This document shows positions 52,623 to 61,379 of a stretch of DNA of 64,000 nucleotides, in pieces. The first letter of the stretch is position 1, and the number at the start of each line of letters is the position of its first letter. Location of the stretch: contig JAKPHF010000064.1 of NCBI GenBank assembly GCA_029550525.1, forward strand, positions 124,001-188,000, read 5' to 3'. Under the pieces are notes generated by a model. The model made no database searches. It had not been told where the DNA came from and saw nothing but the letters and a program-made list of their open reading frames with translations. This DNA comes from Planctomycetota bacterium. Lineage in GTDB: Bacteria; Planctomycetota; Phycisphaerae; UBA1845; PWPN01. A program made the translations under genes and the position numbers.

Positions 52623-52646
52623 AACTTTTGAAAAACCGATAACGTC
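52623..52646 (+). promoter_or_regulatory. Second AACTTTT-N13-CGTC site, ECF-type promoter candidate
   Basis: GAACTTTT (AAC at 52623-52625) lies 17 bases before CGTC (52643-52646), exactly the layout found at 14380-14405. It would serve the plus-strand pterin dehydratase gene with a leader of about 180 bases. The rest of the 328-base gap (52505-52832) shows no gene; TACAAT on the minus strand at 52589-52584 may serve the prenyl synthase. Confidence 0.45.
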
Positions 52647-52832
52647 GCTTGCGGCCGGTGCCGGTCCCGATCCCGGTTGGCCGTGGGCGTGCATGATGGC
52701 GACCGCTGGCGGCAGGATGAGCTGCCGACCTACGATCTGCGAGCCGCCGCCACTGATGCGAACCCGGATCCGCGCGGCTCGGCCCAGGCGGCGGGGCCGG
52801 GCGAACCCATGCGGCAGATCGGGAGGTATCCG

Positions 52833-53129
52833 GTGACCCAACCACTGACGGAGCAGCAGATCGCGGAAAAGCTGCAGACACTCAACGGCTGGAAGCGCAA
52901 CGACCTCGAGGGACAGCCGGGGATCATGAAGGTCTTTGCAACGGGGGACTTCCTGTCCGGCCTGGCCTTCGTGACGCGCGTGGCAGTCCTGGCCGAGAAG
53001 GCCAACCACCACCCCGACGTGGTTTTGACCTATCCCAAGGTTTCGGTGCGACTGACCACGCACGACGCGGCCGGCCTGACCGCCAAGGATTTCGAGCTGG
53101 CCGGCCAAATCGATACGCTGAAACCGTGA
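52833..53129 (+). CDS. 4a-hydroxytetrahydrobiopterin (pterin-4a-carbinolamine) dehydratase
   Basis: Dehydrates 4a-hydroxytetrahydropterin and thereby recycles the pterin cofactor of aromatic-amino-acid hydroxylases; in many bacteria it works alone. The 98-residue protein has the family core, LTEQQIAEKLQTLNGWKR, then KVFATGDFLSGLAFV and catalytic NHHPDVVLTYPKV. GTG 52833 is chosen because GGGAGG (52821-52826) is six bases upstream and the family length results. A frame open to 52677 adds unconserved residues. No hydroxylase gene is near. Confidence 0.93.
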   Translation: MTQPLTEQQIAEKLQTLNGWKRNDLEGQPGIMKVFATGDFLSGLAFVTRVAVLAEKANHHPDVVLTYPKVSVRLTTHDAAGLTAKDFELAGQIDTLKP

Positions 53130-53132
53130 TCT

Positions 53133-53159
53133 TGGGGGGGGCGGGCGTCTCGCCCGCCT
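53133..53159. repeat. GGGGCGGGCGTCTCGCCCGCC palindrome
   Basis: Best copy of the GGCGGGCGTCTCGCCCGCC family, directly after the dehydratase stop. As RNA it would form a strong hairpin. Confidence 0.65.
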
Positions 53160-53224
53160 ATGCTTGGCGCGACGAAGCTGCTCCACCCGTATTCAGCTCG
53201 CGGCTCAAGATACCGTCCTCGCCG

Positions 53225-53262
53225 CCCCAGGCCCCAGTCCCCAGGCCCCAGCCCCTCGCCGC
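53225..53262. repeat. CCCCAGTCCCCAGGCCCC repeat
   Basis: Inverse copy of the GGGGCTGGGGACTGGGG family at 24961-25000, ending just before the stop codon of the thioredoxin-like gene. Confidence 0.55.
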
Positions 53263-54480
53263 TTACCGCGCTGCCGGCTGGCCGCTGCCCGCCCGTTCGA
53301 ACTCTTTTAGCGTGTTCTCCAGAATCGGCTTGAGGCGTTCGTCCTTGTTCACCTGCACGGCCTTGCGGGCCGCCTCGATGGCCTTTTCCCGCTGGCCCGT
53401 CTGGAAAAGGGCGCGAGCGTACGTATCCAGCGCGGTGGCGTCCTGGTCCTTCGTCTTCACGCGGGCGGCATCGGCGGCTTTGAGGGCGAGCGTGAGATCG
53501 CGCGGCTCGAGTTCGGGGGCGGCCATGATCGTCCAGGCGAACTCTTTCAGTTCGTCCGGGCCGGCCTCCTCGAGGATTTGCTTGGAAATCTGCTGCAATT
53601 GCTGCGTTTTTTCGGGCGACTTGTCCTGCTCGGCCGCCCGAAGCGTGCGGAAGTAGTCGTGCATCAGCTTGCGAGCCTTGTCGGCGGGCTGCTTATCGCT
53701 GGCCCGGTAGGCCGACTCGGCAGCGCGGCCGGCCAACTCCAGGTCGCGCCATTTGGTGCCCGGTACAAGCACGATGGCCGAAGCAAACTCGCTCAGCACG
53801 CTGGGGCTTCGAGCCGCTTTGGCGAGGACCGACTCGCCGACCTGGCGTGCCTGCAGTTCGATGCCCGCGCGTTCCTGCCGGTCGATGGTGGTGTTCCACC
53901 GCTCCAGCAGCTGGAAGTACTCGTCCATGGCCTTGAGGGCCGCCTCTTCGTCACGGGCCAGCTTGATGTCATACTTGCCGGCGACCATGCGCTCCAGCAC
54001 GCTATCCAGGCCGGCTTGCGGATGGCCGTGCCAGGCGATCACTCCGCTCTTGTCGATGACGAAGGCGTGGGGAATACCTTCAATCTGGAAGGCGCCCATG
54101 TAGTTGCGGCTGGTCGCCTCCCGCCGATCGACAGCCACAACGTAATCCATCTTGGCGCCCATCTTCTCGACGAACGGCTTGACCACCGACGCCGGCTCAT
54201 CCGAGATGCCGACGATCACGACTCCCTTGTCGCGGTACTTCTTCTGCAGTTCCGTCAGGTGAGGGATGCTCTCGAGGCAGGGCCCGCACCAGGTGGCCCA
54301 GAACTCGAGCACGTAGATGGTTTTGCCCTTGCCGGCAGCCAGATCCACCGGACCGTTCTTGATCCAACTGCCGATCTCCAGTGCCGGGGCCGGACTGCCG
54401 ATCTCGGCCGCTCCGAGCGGCGCGAATGTCATGAGCACGCCGAGAGCACCCGTTAGCCACATTCGTACGTTTCGTCGCAT
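53263..54480 (-). CDS. Exported TlpA-type thioredoxin with helical repeat C-terminus
   Basis: A 405-residue periplasmic or secreted protein. The signal peptide ends near APLGAAE; the thioredoxin-like domain (about 26-165) carries WCGPC (Cys65 and Cys68) and a cis-Pro loop in IEGIPHAFVI, as in TlpA/ResA proteins that reduce extracytoplasmic thiols. From about residue 180 it is Ala/Leu-rich with TPR-like helices. The ATG at 54480 has GGAG upstream and begins the signal peptide; the frame is open to 54510. The 462-base gap up to metF shows no gene. Confidence 0.88.
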   Translation of the reverse strand: MRRNVRMWLTGALGVLMTFAPLGAAEIGSPAPALEIGSWIKNGPVDLAAGKGKTIYVLEFWATWCGPCLESIPHLTELQKKYRDKGVVIVGISDEPASVVKPFVEKMGAKMDYVVAVDRREATSRNYMGAFQIEGIPHAFVIDKSGVIAWHGHPQAGLDSVLERMVAGKYDIKLARDEEAALKAMDEYFQLLERWNTTIDRQERAGIELQARQVGESVLAKAARSPSVLSEFASAIVLVPGTKWRDLELAGRAAESAYRASDKQPADKARKLMHDYFRTLRAAEQDKSPEKTQQLQQISKQILEEAGPDELKEFAWTIMAAPELEPRDLTLALKAADAARVKTKDQDATALDTYARALFQTGQREKAIEAARKAVQVNKDERLKPILENTLKEFERAGSGQPAAR

Positions 54481-54942
54481 CGATCGCTCCGTGTTGCGGT
54501 TTCGCGGCAATTGTCAGGTCCATTATGATACGTCGGCGCAACCGTCCGGCCCAATAGCGAGGGCTTCAACTCGGCGGCCGTGACACCCATGGTACATGGA
54601 ACCGCCCCTGAAAGCATCACGCCGTTCCAGCTGCGCCTGTCACGCGGGCGAGCCGCGCACCGAGAGCGACGGTCCGCACCGTTCGCACGTGGTCGTCGAG
54701 GCGGTTTTCCGCGCCGTGCTGTTCACGGTCTAAACCCGTCTTTGCCTGAGGATCTCCTGGTGGTTTGACGAGGTCTCTTTCGCAAGCTTGATCGGCCGGC
54801 GGTGTATCACTACAGTTTGAAGCCGGTCCCGGTCGGCGTCGGTGCCGGCTCGGACGTTCGCACCGCCGGTTTTCCTTCGCCGAAGTCGAAGCGCGGATAT
54901 CGCCCGGAACAGCCGGCCATTCCCTCATGGAAAGGTGTGCAC

Positions 54943-55818
54943 TTGCGAATCGGAGAACTTCACCGGCAAGGTGGTCTGGTCGTCTCGTTCGAGCTGTTCC
55001 CCCCCAAGACGCCCGATCAGACGGCCAAACTGTTCGAGGAAGGTATCCCCGGCCTGCTGGAGCTCTCGCCGGCGTTCCTTACGTGCACCTACGGGGCGGG
55101 CGGGAGCACCAAGGACCAGACGCTGGAGATCGTCACCCGCATCCGGCGCGAGTTTGAGGTTGAGGCGGTCAGTCATCTGACCTGTGTGGGCGCCTCACGG
55201 GAGGAGATCGGGCAGTTCCTGGCCCAGGCCCGGTCCGGCGGGATCAGCAACATCGTGGCTCTGCGCGGCGACCCGCCTCGGGGAGACGAGACGTTCAAGC
55301 CGCACCCGGACGGCTTCAAGTATGCTCACGAGCTGGTCAGTTTCATCAAGCAGACCGGCGATTTCGACGTGGCCGTGGCCGGCTACCCCGAAGGACACCC
55401 GGAATGCCCGGATCGGCACCTGGATTGGCAACGACTGGCCGCCAAGGTGGCTGCCGGCGCCGACCTCGTCATCACGCAGTTGTTCTACAACCTGGCGGAC
55501 TACTTCGAGTTCGAAGATTACCTGCGCGGCAGACTCAAAGTGAGTGTGCCCATCGTGGCGGGCATCCTGCCCATCCTCAGCAAGCAGCAGATCGAGAGGT
55601 TCTGCGGGCTTTGCGGCGCGCAGATTCCCCCTGACGTGCAAGCCAAGCTGGACCAGTACGCCGACGATCCGGCCTCCTGCCGTGCGTACGGCATCGAACT
55701 GGCGACGCGCATGTGCGAGAAACTCATCGCCCGCGGCGTGTCGGGTCTGCACTTCTACACACTCAACCGCACGGCCTCGACGGCGGCGGTGATGAAGAAT
55801 CTAGGGCTCGTCAAGTGA
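54943..55818 (+). CDS. metF: Methylenetetrahydrofolate reductase
   Basis: Reduces 5,10-methylene-THF to 5-methyl-THF for methionine synthesis, using FAD. The 291-residue form has SFELFPPKTP, the FAD/folate loop TYGAGGSTKDQT, HLTCVGAS, and NIVALRGDPP, GYPEGHPE and QLFYN, all family hallmarks. TTG at 54943 is preferred: GGAAAGG precedes it and family length results. The frame is open from GTG 54802, but that extra N-terminus is not conserved; GTG 54937 is also possible. No riboswitch motif is visible in the leader. Confidence 0.93.
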   Translation: MRIGELHRQGGLVVSFELFPPKTPDQTAKLFEEGIPGLLELSPAFLTCTYGAGGSTKDQTLEIVTRIRREFEVEAVSHLTCVGASREEIGQFLAQARSGGISNIVALRGDPPRGDETFKPHPDGFKYAHELVSFIKQTGDFDVAVAGYPEGHPECPDRHLDWQRLAAKVAAGADLVITQLFYNLADYFEFEDYLRGRLKVSVPIVAGILPILSKQQIERFCGLCGAQIPPDVQAKLDQYADDPASCRAYGIELATRMCEKLIARGVSGLHFYTLNRTASTAAVMKNLGLVK

Positions 55819-55895
55819 GTTGGGGAAAGGCCATTACCGGTGGTTCATGCGCAGTGATTCTTTCGTCCTCTTGTTCGTTGGGGACGACCAGGAGC

Positions 55896-55925
55896 AACTG
55901 ACCACTGACAACTGGCCACTGACCC
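55896..55925. repeat. CAACTGACCACTGACAACTGG-type repeat
   Basis: A run of ACTGACCACTGACAACTGG words just before the VanZ-like gene. The same words occur at 61329-61370. It argues against a VanZ start upstream of 55940. Confidence 0.55.
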
Positions 55926-55939
55926 AGTACACTACGCTC

Positions 55940-56395
55940 ATGTTTGGGCCTCACCGTCCATCGCTGCCTGTCCGCCGATGGCTGCTCATCGGGTATTGGA
56001 CGGTCATGTATTTCCTCACGCACTGGCCCGAGGTCGATCGCTTCCGTCTTCGGCCGGAGTGGCCCTTCCCTGGTTTTGACAAGGTGGTGCACGGGCTGCT
56101 CTATGCGGGCTGGGTCGTGGCATGGTGGTGGATGCTCTCGACGGGCGGGCGGCGTGTGAGTCGCTCGGCCATGGGCTGGCTCGCCGTCGGCGCTGCCGCC
56201 TACGGCATCTTCGACGAGATCACGCAAGCGATTGTCGGCCGGCAGCCGGATCTGCCCGATTTCGCCTTCGACATGCTGGGCGCTCTCGGTACGCTGGCCG
56301 TCCTGGCGGTCTGGCAGCGACGGAAAGATCGCCGGGAAGGACCGGGCCGTCCACTCGTTCCGCGCCAAGCCGCGCGGGCGAGCAGCGGCGTGTAA
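55940..56395 (+). CDS. VanZ-family small membrane protein
   Basis: A 151-residue protein with about four hydrophobic segments and VanZ-type landmarks: HWPEVDRF, FPGFDKVVHGLLYAG, and the DEITQAIVGRQPDLPDFAFDMLG loop. VanZ proteins are named from teicoplanin resistance, but most family members have unknown roles. ATG 55940 is preferred because the part of the open frame before it is repeat sequence. It lies 121 bases after metF. Confidence 0.82.
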   Translation: MFGPHRPSLPVRRWLLIGYWTVMYFLTHWPEVDRFRLRPEWPFPGFDKVVHGLLYAGWVVAWWWMLSTGGRRVSRSAMGWLAVGAAAYGIFDEITQAIVGRQPDLPDFAFDMLGALGTLAVLAVWQRRKDRREGPGRPLVPRQAARASSGV

Positions 56396-56493
56396 TTGCC
56401 CAGCTCCCACGCACATTTCGATGGCTAGGTGCCCACTCGGCCGCACGAAGCGGCTCGCCGGGGCGTTCATTCCCCTATCTGCGCGCTTTGCGG

Positions 56494-56499
56494 TACAAT
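56494..56499 (+). promoter_or_regulatory. -10 box for a possibly leaderless NusG-like gene
   Basis: TACAAT (56494-56499) ends eight bases before the ATG at 56507. A start about seven bases after it would coincide with the ATG, giving a leaderless mRNA. No clear -35 is seen. Confidence 0.35.
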
Positions 56500-56506
56500 T
56501 CGGCGC

Positions 56507-57109
56507 ATGCGGGACGCTTCCAGGCAGAATGTGATCGTGCCCGGGACGGCGGTGATCGAGCGGGCGAATGTCGTTCCGGCCGGCCTGGCGGGGCAATGGT
56601 ACGTGGCCCACACCAAGGCGCGTAACGAGAAGGCCCTGACCGAGGACCTCACCCGCATGGGCATTCCTTGCTACCTGCCGCTGGTGCAGCGGGAGACCCG
56701 CAGCCGCCGCACCCGCCGGATCTCCCGTAGCACCGTTCCCGTTTTTTCCGGCTACGTTTTCTTCAACGCCACGCCGGAGCAGCGCTACCAGTCGCTGACC
56801 ACCAACCGGATCGCCCGTGTACTCGTGGTGCCCGACCAGGAGCGGTTCGTGGCCGAGTTGGAGCGGATCGCCCGGCTCATCGCGACGCAGAAGGGATTCC
56901 TGGTTGTCCACAAGATCGGCGTGGGTGACTGGGGGCGAATTGTCTCGGGGCCGTTGCAGGGCCTCGAAGGCGTGATTGTCCGCTGCGCGGCCCGCTGGCG
57001 GCTCAGCATGAACGTGACCATCCTCGGCCAGAGCGTCCAGGTGGATGTCGATCGACAGGACGTCGAGAAGATCGATCCGCCGGCGTGGGCGCTGAACGCG
57101 CGGACTTGA
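56507..57109 (+). CDS. NusG/RfaH-like transcription antiterminator
   Basis: A 200-residue NusG-family paralogue. The NGN domain (about 30-125) starts QWYVAHTKARNEKALTEDL and includes the PVFSGYVFF strand. The KOW-like segment (about 145-195) has VGDWGRIVSGPLQGLEGVIV. Specialised NusG paralogues (RfaH, UpxY type) act on long polysaccharide operons; this one precedes a glycan-degradation locus. It is the first gene there and may control it (inference). The ATG at 56507 fits the family start. Confidence 0.88.
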   Translation: MRDASRQNVIVPGTAVIERANVVPAGLAGQWYVAHTKARNEKALTEDLTRMGIPCYLPLVQRETRSRRTRRISRSTVPVFSGYVFFNATPEQRYQSLTTNRIARVLVVPDQERFVAELERIARLIATQKGFLVVHKIGVGDWGRIVSGPLQGLEGVIVRCAARWRLSMNVTILGQSVQVDVDRQDVEKIDPPAWALNART

Positions 57110-57282
57110 AATCCGCCGCCGCCGGCACGATCCGGCACGCCAATCGCGACCAATTGTCGACACGATTCCTTATTTCTGGTAAACAATGTGCTGAGGCACC
57201 AGGCGAGATAACGGACGAGTCGGTCCGTCCCGGCTTTTGTTCAAAGTTCGCTGAGTTCCCAGCTTGCAGAGGAGTCCTCGAG

Positions 57283-59832
57283 GTGAAGGCAGCACGTTCC
57301 AGCGGCAGCTTAATGGTCCTGTTCCTCTTGGCCGTCGGGCTCGCCAGCGGGGCGGCGCTGGCAGCCGCGGGTGGCGAACCGGTGGCGCTGACGCCGCGGC
57401 CCAAGCAGATCGCATGGTCAGCGGAACCGCCCGTGCCACTGGCGGCCGGTAAAGTGGCCATCGTGCTGGGCGAGCGTGCGATCGAGCCCGAGCGGCAGGC
57501 TGCCCGAATGCTGCGCGAACGCGTGGCTGTACGCTTCGGACATGAGTGGCCCGTGGTGACCGAGGATCACATTCCGGCCGGCGCGAATACGCTCGTGCTC
57601 CTGGGGCAGCGTTCGACGCACGCATTGCTCAATGCAGCATGTGAGAAGAACGGCATCCGGATCGACGGCGAAAACCCCGGCCACGACGGTTATGTCATTC
57701 ATGTTCTCACCGACGGCACGCGGCGAATGGTCCTGGTGGGGGGCAGCAACGCGCGCGGCGTGATTTACGGGCAAGACACGCTTTTCCAGATGGTGGGGCG
57801 GCATGGGAACGAAGTCGTGCTGCGGCCGGCCACCGTTCGTGACTGGCCCACCGTGCCTTGGCGCGGGCGGCCACAAACACACTACAAACACTACCTCGAG
57901 CCGGGGGCCATGGATTGCTACATGACCTCGCGCATCAACTGGATCGACCTGCGCGAGAGTGTGTACGCGTTCGAGCCGGACAGCCCGCTCGAAAAGGACG
58001 TGCTCGAGCAGGTGATCGAGCTGGCGCACGCTCGCGACCTGGTGGTCTACGGCGCGGTCAACTGCGGCGTACCGGTCGCCAAACGGGAAGCCGTCCTGAA
58101 GATGTTCCGCGAGTTCATCGAGCTCGGCGTTGATGGCCTGACGCTTTCGTTCGACGACAAGGGGCCTGGCGAAGAGCCCGAGAGGATGGTGTGGGAAGTC
58201 CTCGAACTGGCCCGGGCTCACGGCATCGAGGGGCGGCGCATCGCGGTAGCTCCGCCCAAGGGCTCGTACCAGGAGATCGACACACCGTTCAACCGCAGAC
58301 TCATCGCCATCCCCGGCATGGAGGAGGCGATGATCCTCTGGACGAGAGTGCCTTGTGCCGAGGACGCGGCGACTGCCGCGAGCATTGGTTTGGCCTGCAA
58401 GCCGGGCTGGTGGCATAACTGGACGCGTCCGGCGAGCGGCTTTACGCACATCGAATCCAACTCGCTCCACGTGGCGGGTCGCCGATCGTACATGCCTGTG
58501 CCCACCATGGCCGAGGGCTGGCACGCCCCGGGCTACGAGCAGCTTTCGGTCGGTGGGCCGTTCTGCGAGTCGGTCATGCCCTGGGGCGGCCAGGGCTGGG
58601 GGCAGTACTACATCGTGCCGGTGATCGGCTGGTGGGGCTGGGCGCCCGAGCAGCACGACTTCGACGCTACACGACGCCGTATATATGACATCGTGTACGG
58701 GCCGGAGCAGGTCGAGAACCTGCGGCGGTTCGACGACGGGCTGACCGAGGTCCGCAAGCTGTTCGCCTATCCGGTGGCGGGTTCGGAGTGGCTGCCACTG
58801 GGCCCGGCCCGGCTGAAACGGCTGGAGGAACGCGATAAGGCGCTGAGTCTGCTGGACGAACTCCAGCAACTCGCGGTGAAGATCGCGGCCTCGGCGGGGC
58901 GGGGTAGCTTGATCGCTCCCGAGGCCATGAACGAGTGGTATGTGGCAGCAATGCAAGACGAGATCGAGATCGGCCGAGCCGAGGCGACGGCGAACTACCC
59001 CGAGTACTGGTGGGCCGATCATCAGCGGGCGGTGCTGAACGCCGTGTACGACGGCGATACCGCGCGGGCGGATGCCGCCATCCAGGCCGTGCGGCCGCGA
59101 TTGCTGGCGGATCTGGCCGTGATCGAAGAGAAGCTGGCGGGGCTGAGACTCACGCCGGCGTACGTGAGTTGGTGGCGCGAGGTGGCCGGCCTGGACGCCG
59201 CGGGCTGGGCCGAACGCATGGCCAAGCGGCGTCGCGAACTGGCGGCTCGCGTCTGGTGGTATGGTTACGCGGTGGAGAAGCTGGCCGACATGCTGGCCGG
59301 TGTGGACTCCCCGCCGCTGGGCCATGGCACGGGACGATGGGAGCGGCAGAATCTCGTGCTGGCCAGCGTCCTGCCCGACGAACGCGAGCAGTATTGGGGC
59401 GACTGGATGGCCGGCTTGTACCGCTCGGGCGAGCGAGAGGCGGCGGTGTTCGCGTTCCGCCATCGAACCGAGGGAGCGCCGGGAGCGTTCGCCGAACTGC
59501 CCGTCACGGTGCCGCTCACGGGCGACCGAAGCCGGCTCGGGCTGATGATCTTCTTGAGCAATGCGGACAAGGACACCATCGGCCTGCACCATGTGCCGAG
59601 GCGCTGGGCGGGGCATCGACGCATCCAGTTGCTGCACGACGGACAGGCGGTGTGGGAAGCCGACTTGGGCCTGCCGAGGCCCCAAGGCGAGTGGTTCGTG
59701 GTGCGCCTGCCGGAACTGCCGGCGGACCTGAACGAGCTCAAGCTGGCATTGCGCGTCGAAGATCTCCGGAAAACGAGGGCCCACGCGATCGCGTTCGTCG
59801 GGCCCATCCGGCTCGTGCAGTTGCCGGAGTGA
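57283..59832 (+). CDS. Exported GH84/GH20-like beta-N-acetylhexosaminidase
   Basis: Predicted secreted glycosidase of 849 residues. A signal peptide (about 1-30) starts at GTG 57283 with GAGGAG before it. The domain at about 30-170 resembles the GH20b-type domain that precedes hexosaminidase barrels. The barrel-like middle has a paired Asp in LTLSFDDKGPG (Asp291 and Asp292), reminiscent of the DD catalytic pair of GH84 enzymes that use substrate-assisted hydrolysis of beta-GlcNAc. Coiled-coil and beta-rich parts finish the protein. The frame is open to 57085, overlapping the NusG-like gene, but without conservation. Substrate and family placement need testing. Confidence 0.78.
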   Translation: MKAARSSGSLMVLFLLAVGLASGAALAAAGGEPVALTPRPKQIAWSAEPPVPLAAGKVAIVLGERAIEPERQAARMLRERVAVRFGHEWPVVTEDHIPAGANTLVLLGQRSTHALLNAACEKNGIRIDGENPGHDGYVIHVLTDGTRRMVLVGGSNARGVIYGQDTLFQMVGRHGNEVVLRPATVRDWPTVPWRGRPQTHYKHYLEPGAMDCYMTSRINWIDLRESVYAFEPDSPLEKDVLEQVIELAHARDLVVYGAVNCGVPVAKREAVLKMFREFIELGVDGLTLSFDDKGPGEEPERMVWEVLELARAHGIEGRRIAVAPPKGSYQEIDTPFNRRLIAIPGMEEAMILWTRVPCAEDAATAASIGLACKPGWWHNWTRPASGFTHIESNSLHVAGRRSYMPVPTMAEGWHAPGYEQLSVGGPFCESVMPWGGQGWGQYYIVPVIGWWGWAPEQHDFDATRRRIYDIVYGPEQVENLRRFDDGLTEVRKLFAYPVAGSEWLPLGPARLKRLEERDKALSLLDELQQLAVKIAASAGRGSLIAPEAMNEWYVAAMQDEIEIGRAEATANYPEYWWADHQRAVLNAVYDGDTARADAAIQAVRPRLLADLAVIEEKLAGLRLTPAYVSWWREVAGLDAAGWAERMAKRRRELAARVWWYGYAVEKLADMLAGVDSPPLGHGTGRWERQNLVLASVLPDEREQYWGDWMAGLYRSGEREAAVFAFRHRTEGAPGAFAELPVTVPLTGDRSRLGLMIFLSNADKDTIGLHHVPRRWAGHRRIQLLHDGQAVWEADLGLPRPQGEWFVVRLPELPADLNELKLALRVEDLRKTRAHAIAFVGPIRLVQLPE

Positions 59833-59879
59833 CGTAACACGATGGAAGCATGCACCACCAGGACGGATCGGAGGTGAGC

Positions 59880-60935
59880 ATGGAGACACAAGAGTTTCGC
59901 GGGGCGCAGCGCCTCAGCATTGAGCAGTTGCAAGCGTGGGAGCGGTTGGGCTACGGCATGTTCATCCATTTCGGGATGAGCACGTACGTGAACCTCGAAG
60001 GCAAGGTGTTCTTCAAGCCCGACGGCAGTGACCCTCCTTCACGGTATAACCCCGACAAGCTCGACGTCGACCAATGGGTGAGCGTGGCTCGCGATGCCGG
60101 CATGACCTACGCGGTGCTGACGGCCAAGCACATCTCGGGCTTTTGTCTGTGGCCCAGCAAGCACACCGACTATACGGTCGCGAACAGCGGCAACCGCACG
60201 GACGTGGTCGAGGCGTTCGTGACCGCTTGCGAGCGGCGCGGCATCCGCCCGGGACTGTACTACAGCTCGTACGACAACCATCACCGCTTCGGCAGCCGCA
60301 CGCGGTCGGACTTCCCGAGCAAGCAGGCCTACTTCGAGCTGGCCGCCAAGCGGCTGCCCTTCGGCAGCGAACGGCCCGACGGCCCCGACGAGGGCCGCAT
60401 GATCTACACCACGTCGCTCTATCAGTCGTTCCAGACGGCGCAGATCACCGAACTGCTCACGCAGTACGGCCAGCTCCTGGAGATCTGGATCGATCATCCC
60501 GACGCTCTGGGCCGCGGCTACCGCACGTATCTCTACAACGAGATGGCCCGGCTGCAGCCGGAGATCGTGGTGATGATGAACAACGGCACGCCGTCGAGCG
60601 AGGAGTACGACGTCGACTACGCCTGGCCGTCGGATCTGATCGCCATGGAGCAGGGCGAAGTCACGGACAAGAAGTATCGAAAGATCCGCCATATCGAAGG
60701 CAAGGACTACTACATTCCCGGCGAGGTGTGCGATTCGATCGCCCCCATTCGTCAGGACTGGTTCCATCTGCCCGACGATCAACCCCGGCCCATGGAAGAG
60801 CTGGTTCGGCAATTCGATTGGTGCCGGCGGGGTGGGGCAAACTATCTGCTGAACGTGCCGCCGGACCGCAGCGGCCGGATCCCGACCGAGTTCATCACCA
60901 CGCTTCAGGAACTGCGCAAGCTGATGGGCCTGTAG
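59880..60935 (+). CDS. Alpha-L-fucosidase (GH29)
   Basis: Removes alpha-linked L-fucose. The 351-residue protein has the GH29 start WERLGYGMFIHFGMSTY, AKHISGFCLWPSKHTDYTV, and the nucleophile-bearing EIWIDHPDALG (Asp205). There is no signal peptide, so it would act in the cytoplasm on imported oligosaccharides. GGAGGTGAGC precedes ATG 59880. The distance from the hexosaminidase is 47 bases and contains half of a GCACGCTGG-type repeat. Together with the symporter it fits a fucosylated-glycan pathway. Confidence 0.92.
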   Translation: METQEFRGAQRLSIEQLQAWERLGYGMFIHFGMSTYVNLEGKVFFKPDGSDPPSRYNPDKLDVDQWVSVARDAGMTYAVLTAKHISGFCLWPSKHTDYTVANSGNRTDVVEAFVTACERRGIRPGLYYSSYDNHHRFGSRTRSDFPSKQAYFELAAKRLPFGSERPDGPDEGRMIYTTSLYQSFQTAQITELLTQYGQLLEIWIDHPDALGRGYRTYLYNEMARLQPEIVVMMNNGTPSSEEYDVDYAWPSDLIAMEQGEVTDKKYRKIRHIEGKDYYIPGEVCDSIAPIRQDWFHLPDDQPRPMEELVRQFDWCRRGGANYLLNVPPDRSGRIPTEFITTLQELRKLMGL

Positions 60936-60967
60936 CGTATGCGGCTGACTTGGTATGTGTGAGGTGC

Positions 60968-61240
60968 AGGGGACAGGCGTCCCGCCCGCCGTCGAGGGGG
61001 CAAGAGGAGTTGTTCACCACACGAGCGATCGACGCGGTTTCGCTCTGAAAGGGCGCGAAGTCAGTAGCCGTGGGTGTGAGCTCACGGACCGCCCGAATTG
61101 GAGAGTTCATCCCCTGGTCAGCCGAGAGTGGCGAAGCCGCTCTCCGGTTGACAAGGGAAGAGGCTTAACGCGGTTCCCAAACCGGCGGTTCACGCCGCCG
61201 GCTATTGACTGCCGCCCCTGCGGGGCGAGAAGGACACGGA
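60968..61240. repeat. Composite intergenic repeat without terminal inverted ends
   Basis: The 444-base gap 60936-61379 has no gene. It includes a GGGACAGGCGTCCCGCC palindrome, a GATCGACGCGG start module and GAAAGGGCGCGAAGTCAGTAG, then a CACGCCGCCGGCTATTGAC module and the CCGCCCCTGCGGGGCG palindrome. These modules match parts of the element at 48816-48958 but lack the CGCTAAACAC ends. Confidence 0.6.
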
Positions 61241-61270
61241 CACCGGAAACGCACAGGCGACATGTAGTGT

Positions 61271-61290
61271 ATTATAATTGTCACTATAAT
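61271..61290 (+). promoter_or_regulatory. AT-rich promoter/operator before the symporter
   Basis: TATAAT occurs twice (61273-61278 and 61285-61290), and ATTATA with TATAAT form an inverted repeat (61271-61276 and 61285-61290). It is the most AT-rich spot in this gap and the likely promoter; the palindrome could bind a regulator. Confidence 0.45.
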
Positions 61291-61379
61291 GTGAGGCGGG
61301 CAAGCTGCTCGTCCCGGAATGCCCGACCGTCAACCACTGACAACGGACCACTGACAACTGACAACTGACGGAGACCCCC

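Noticed and set aside
54802-54942. N-terminal extension of MetF
   Set aside because: The sequence is not conserved in the family; TTG 54943 has a spaced GGAAAGG and gives the usual length.
54481-54942. Riboswitch upstream of metF
   Set aside because: No recognisable SAM or cobalamin core motif could be seen; the gap shows nothing definite.
57418-59889. Minus-strand open frame of over 800 codons opposite the hexosaminidase-like gene
   Set aside because: It is a GC shadow of the plus-strand gene, which has a signal peptide, ribosome binding site and family motifs.
60955-61368. Open frame in the gap after the fucosidase gene
   Set aside because: It is made mostly of intergenic repeat words (CCCCTGCGGGG and CAACTGACAACTGAC types) and has no ribosome binding site.
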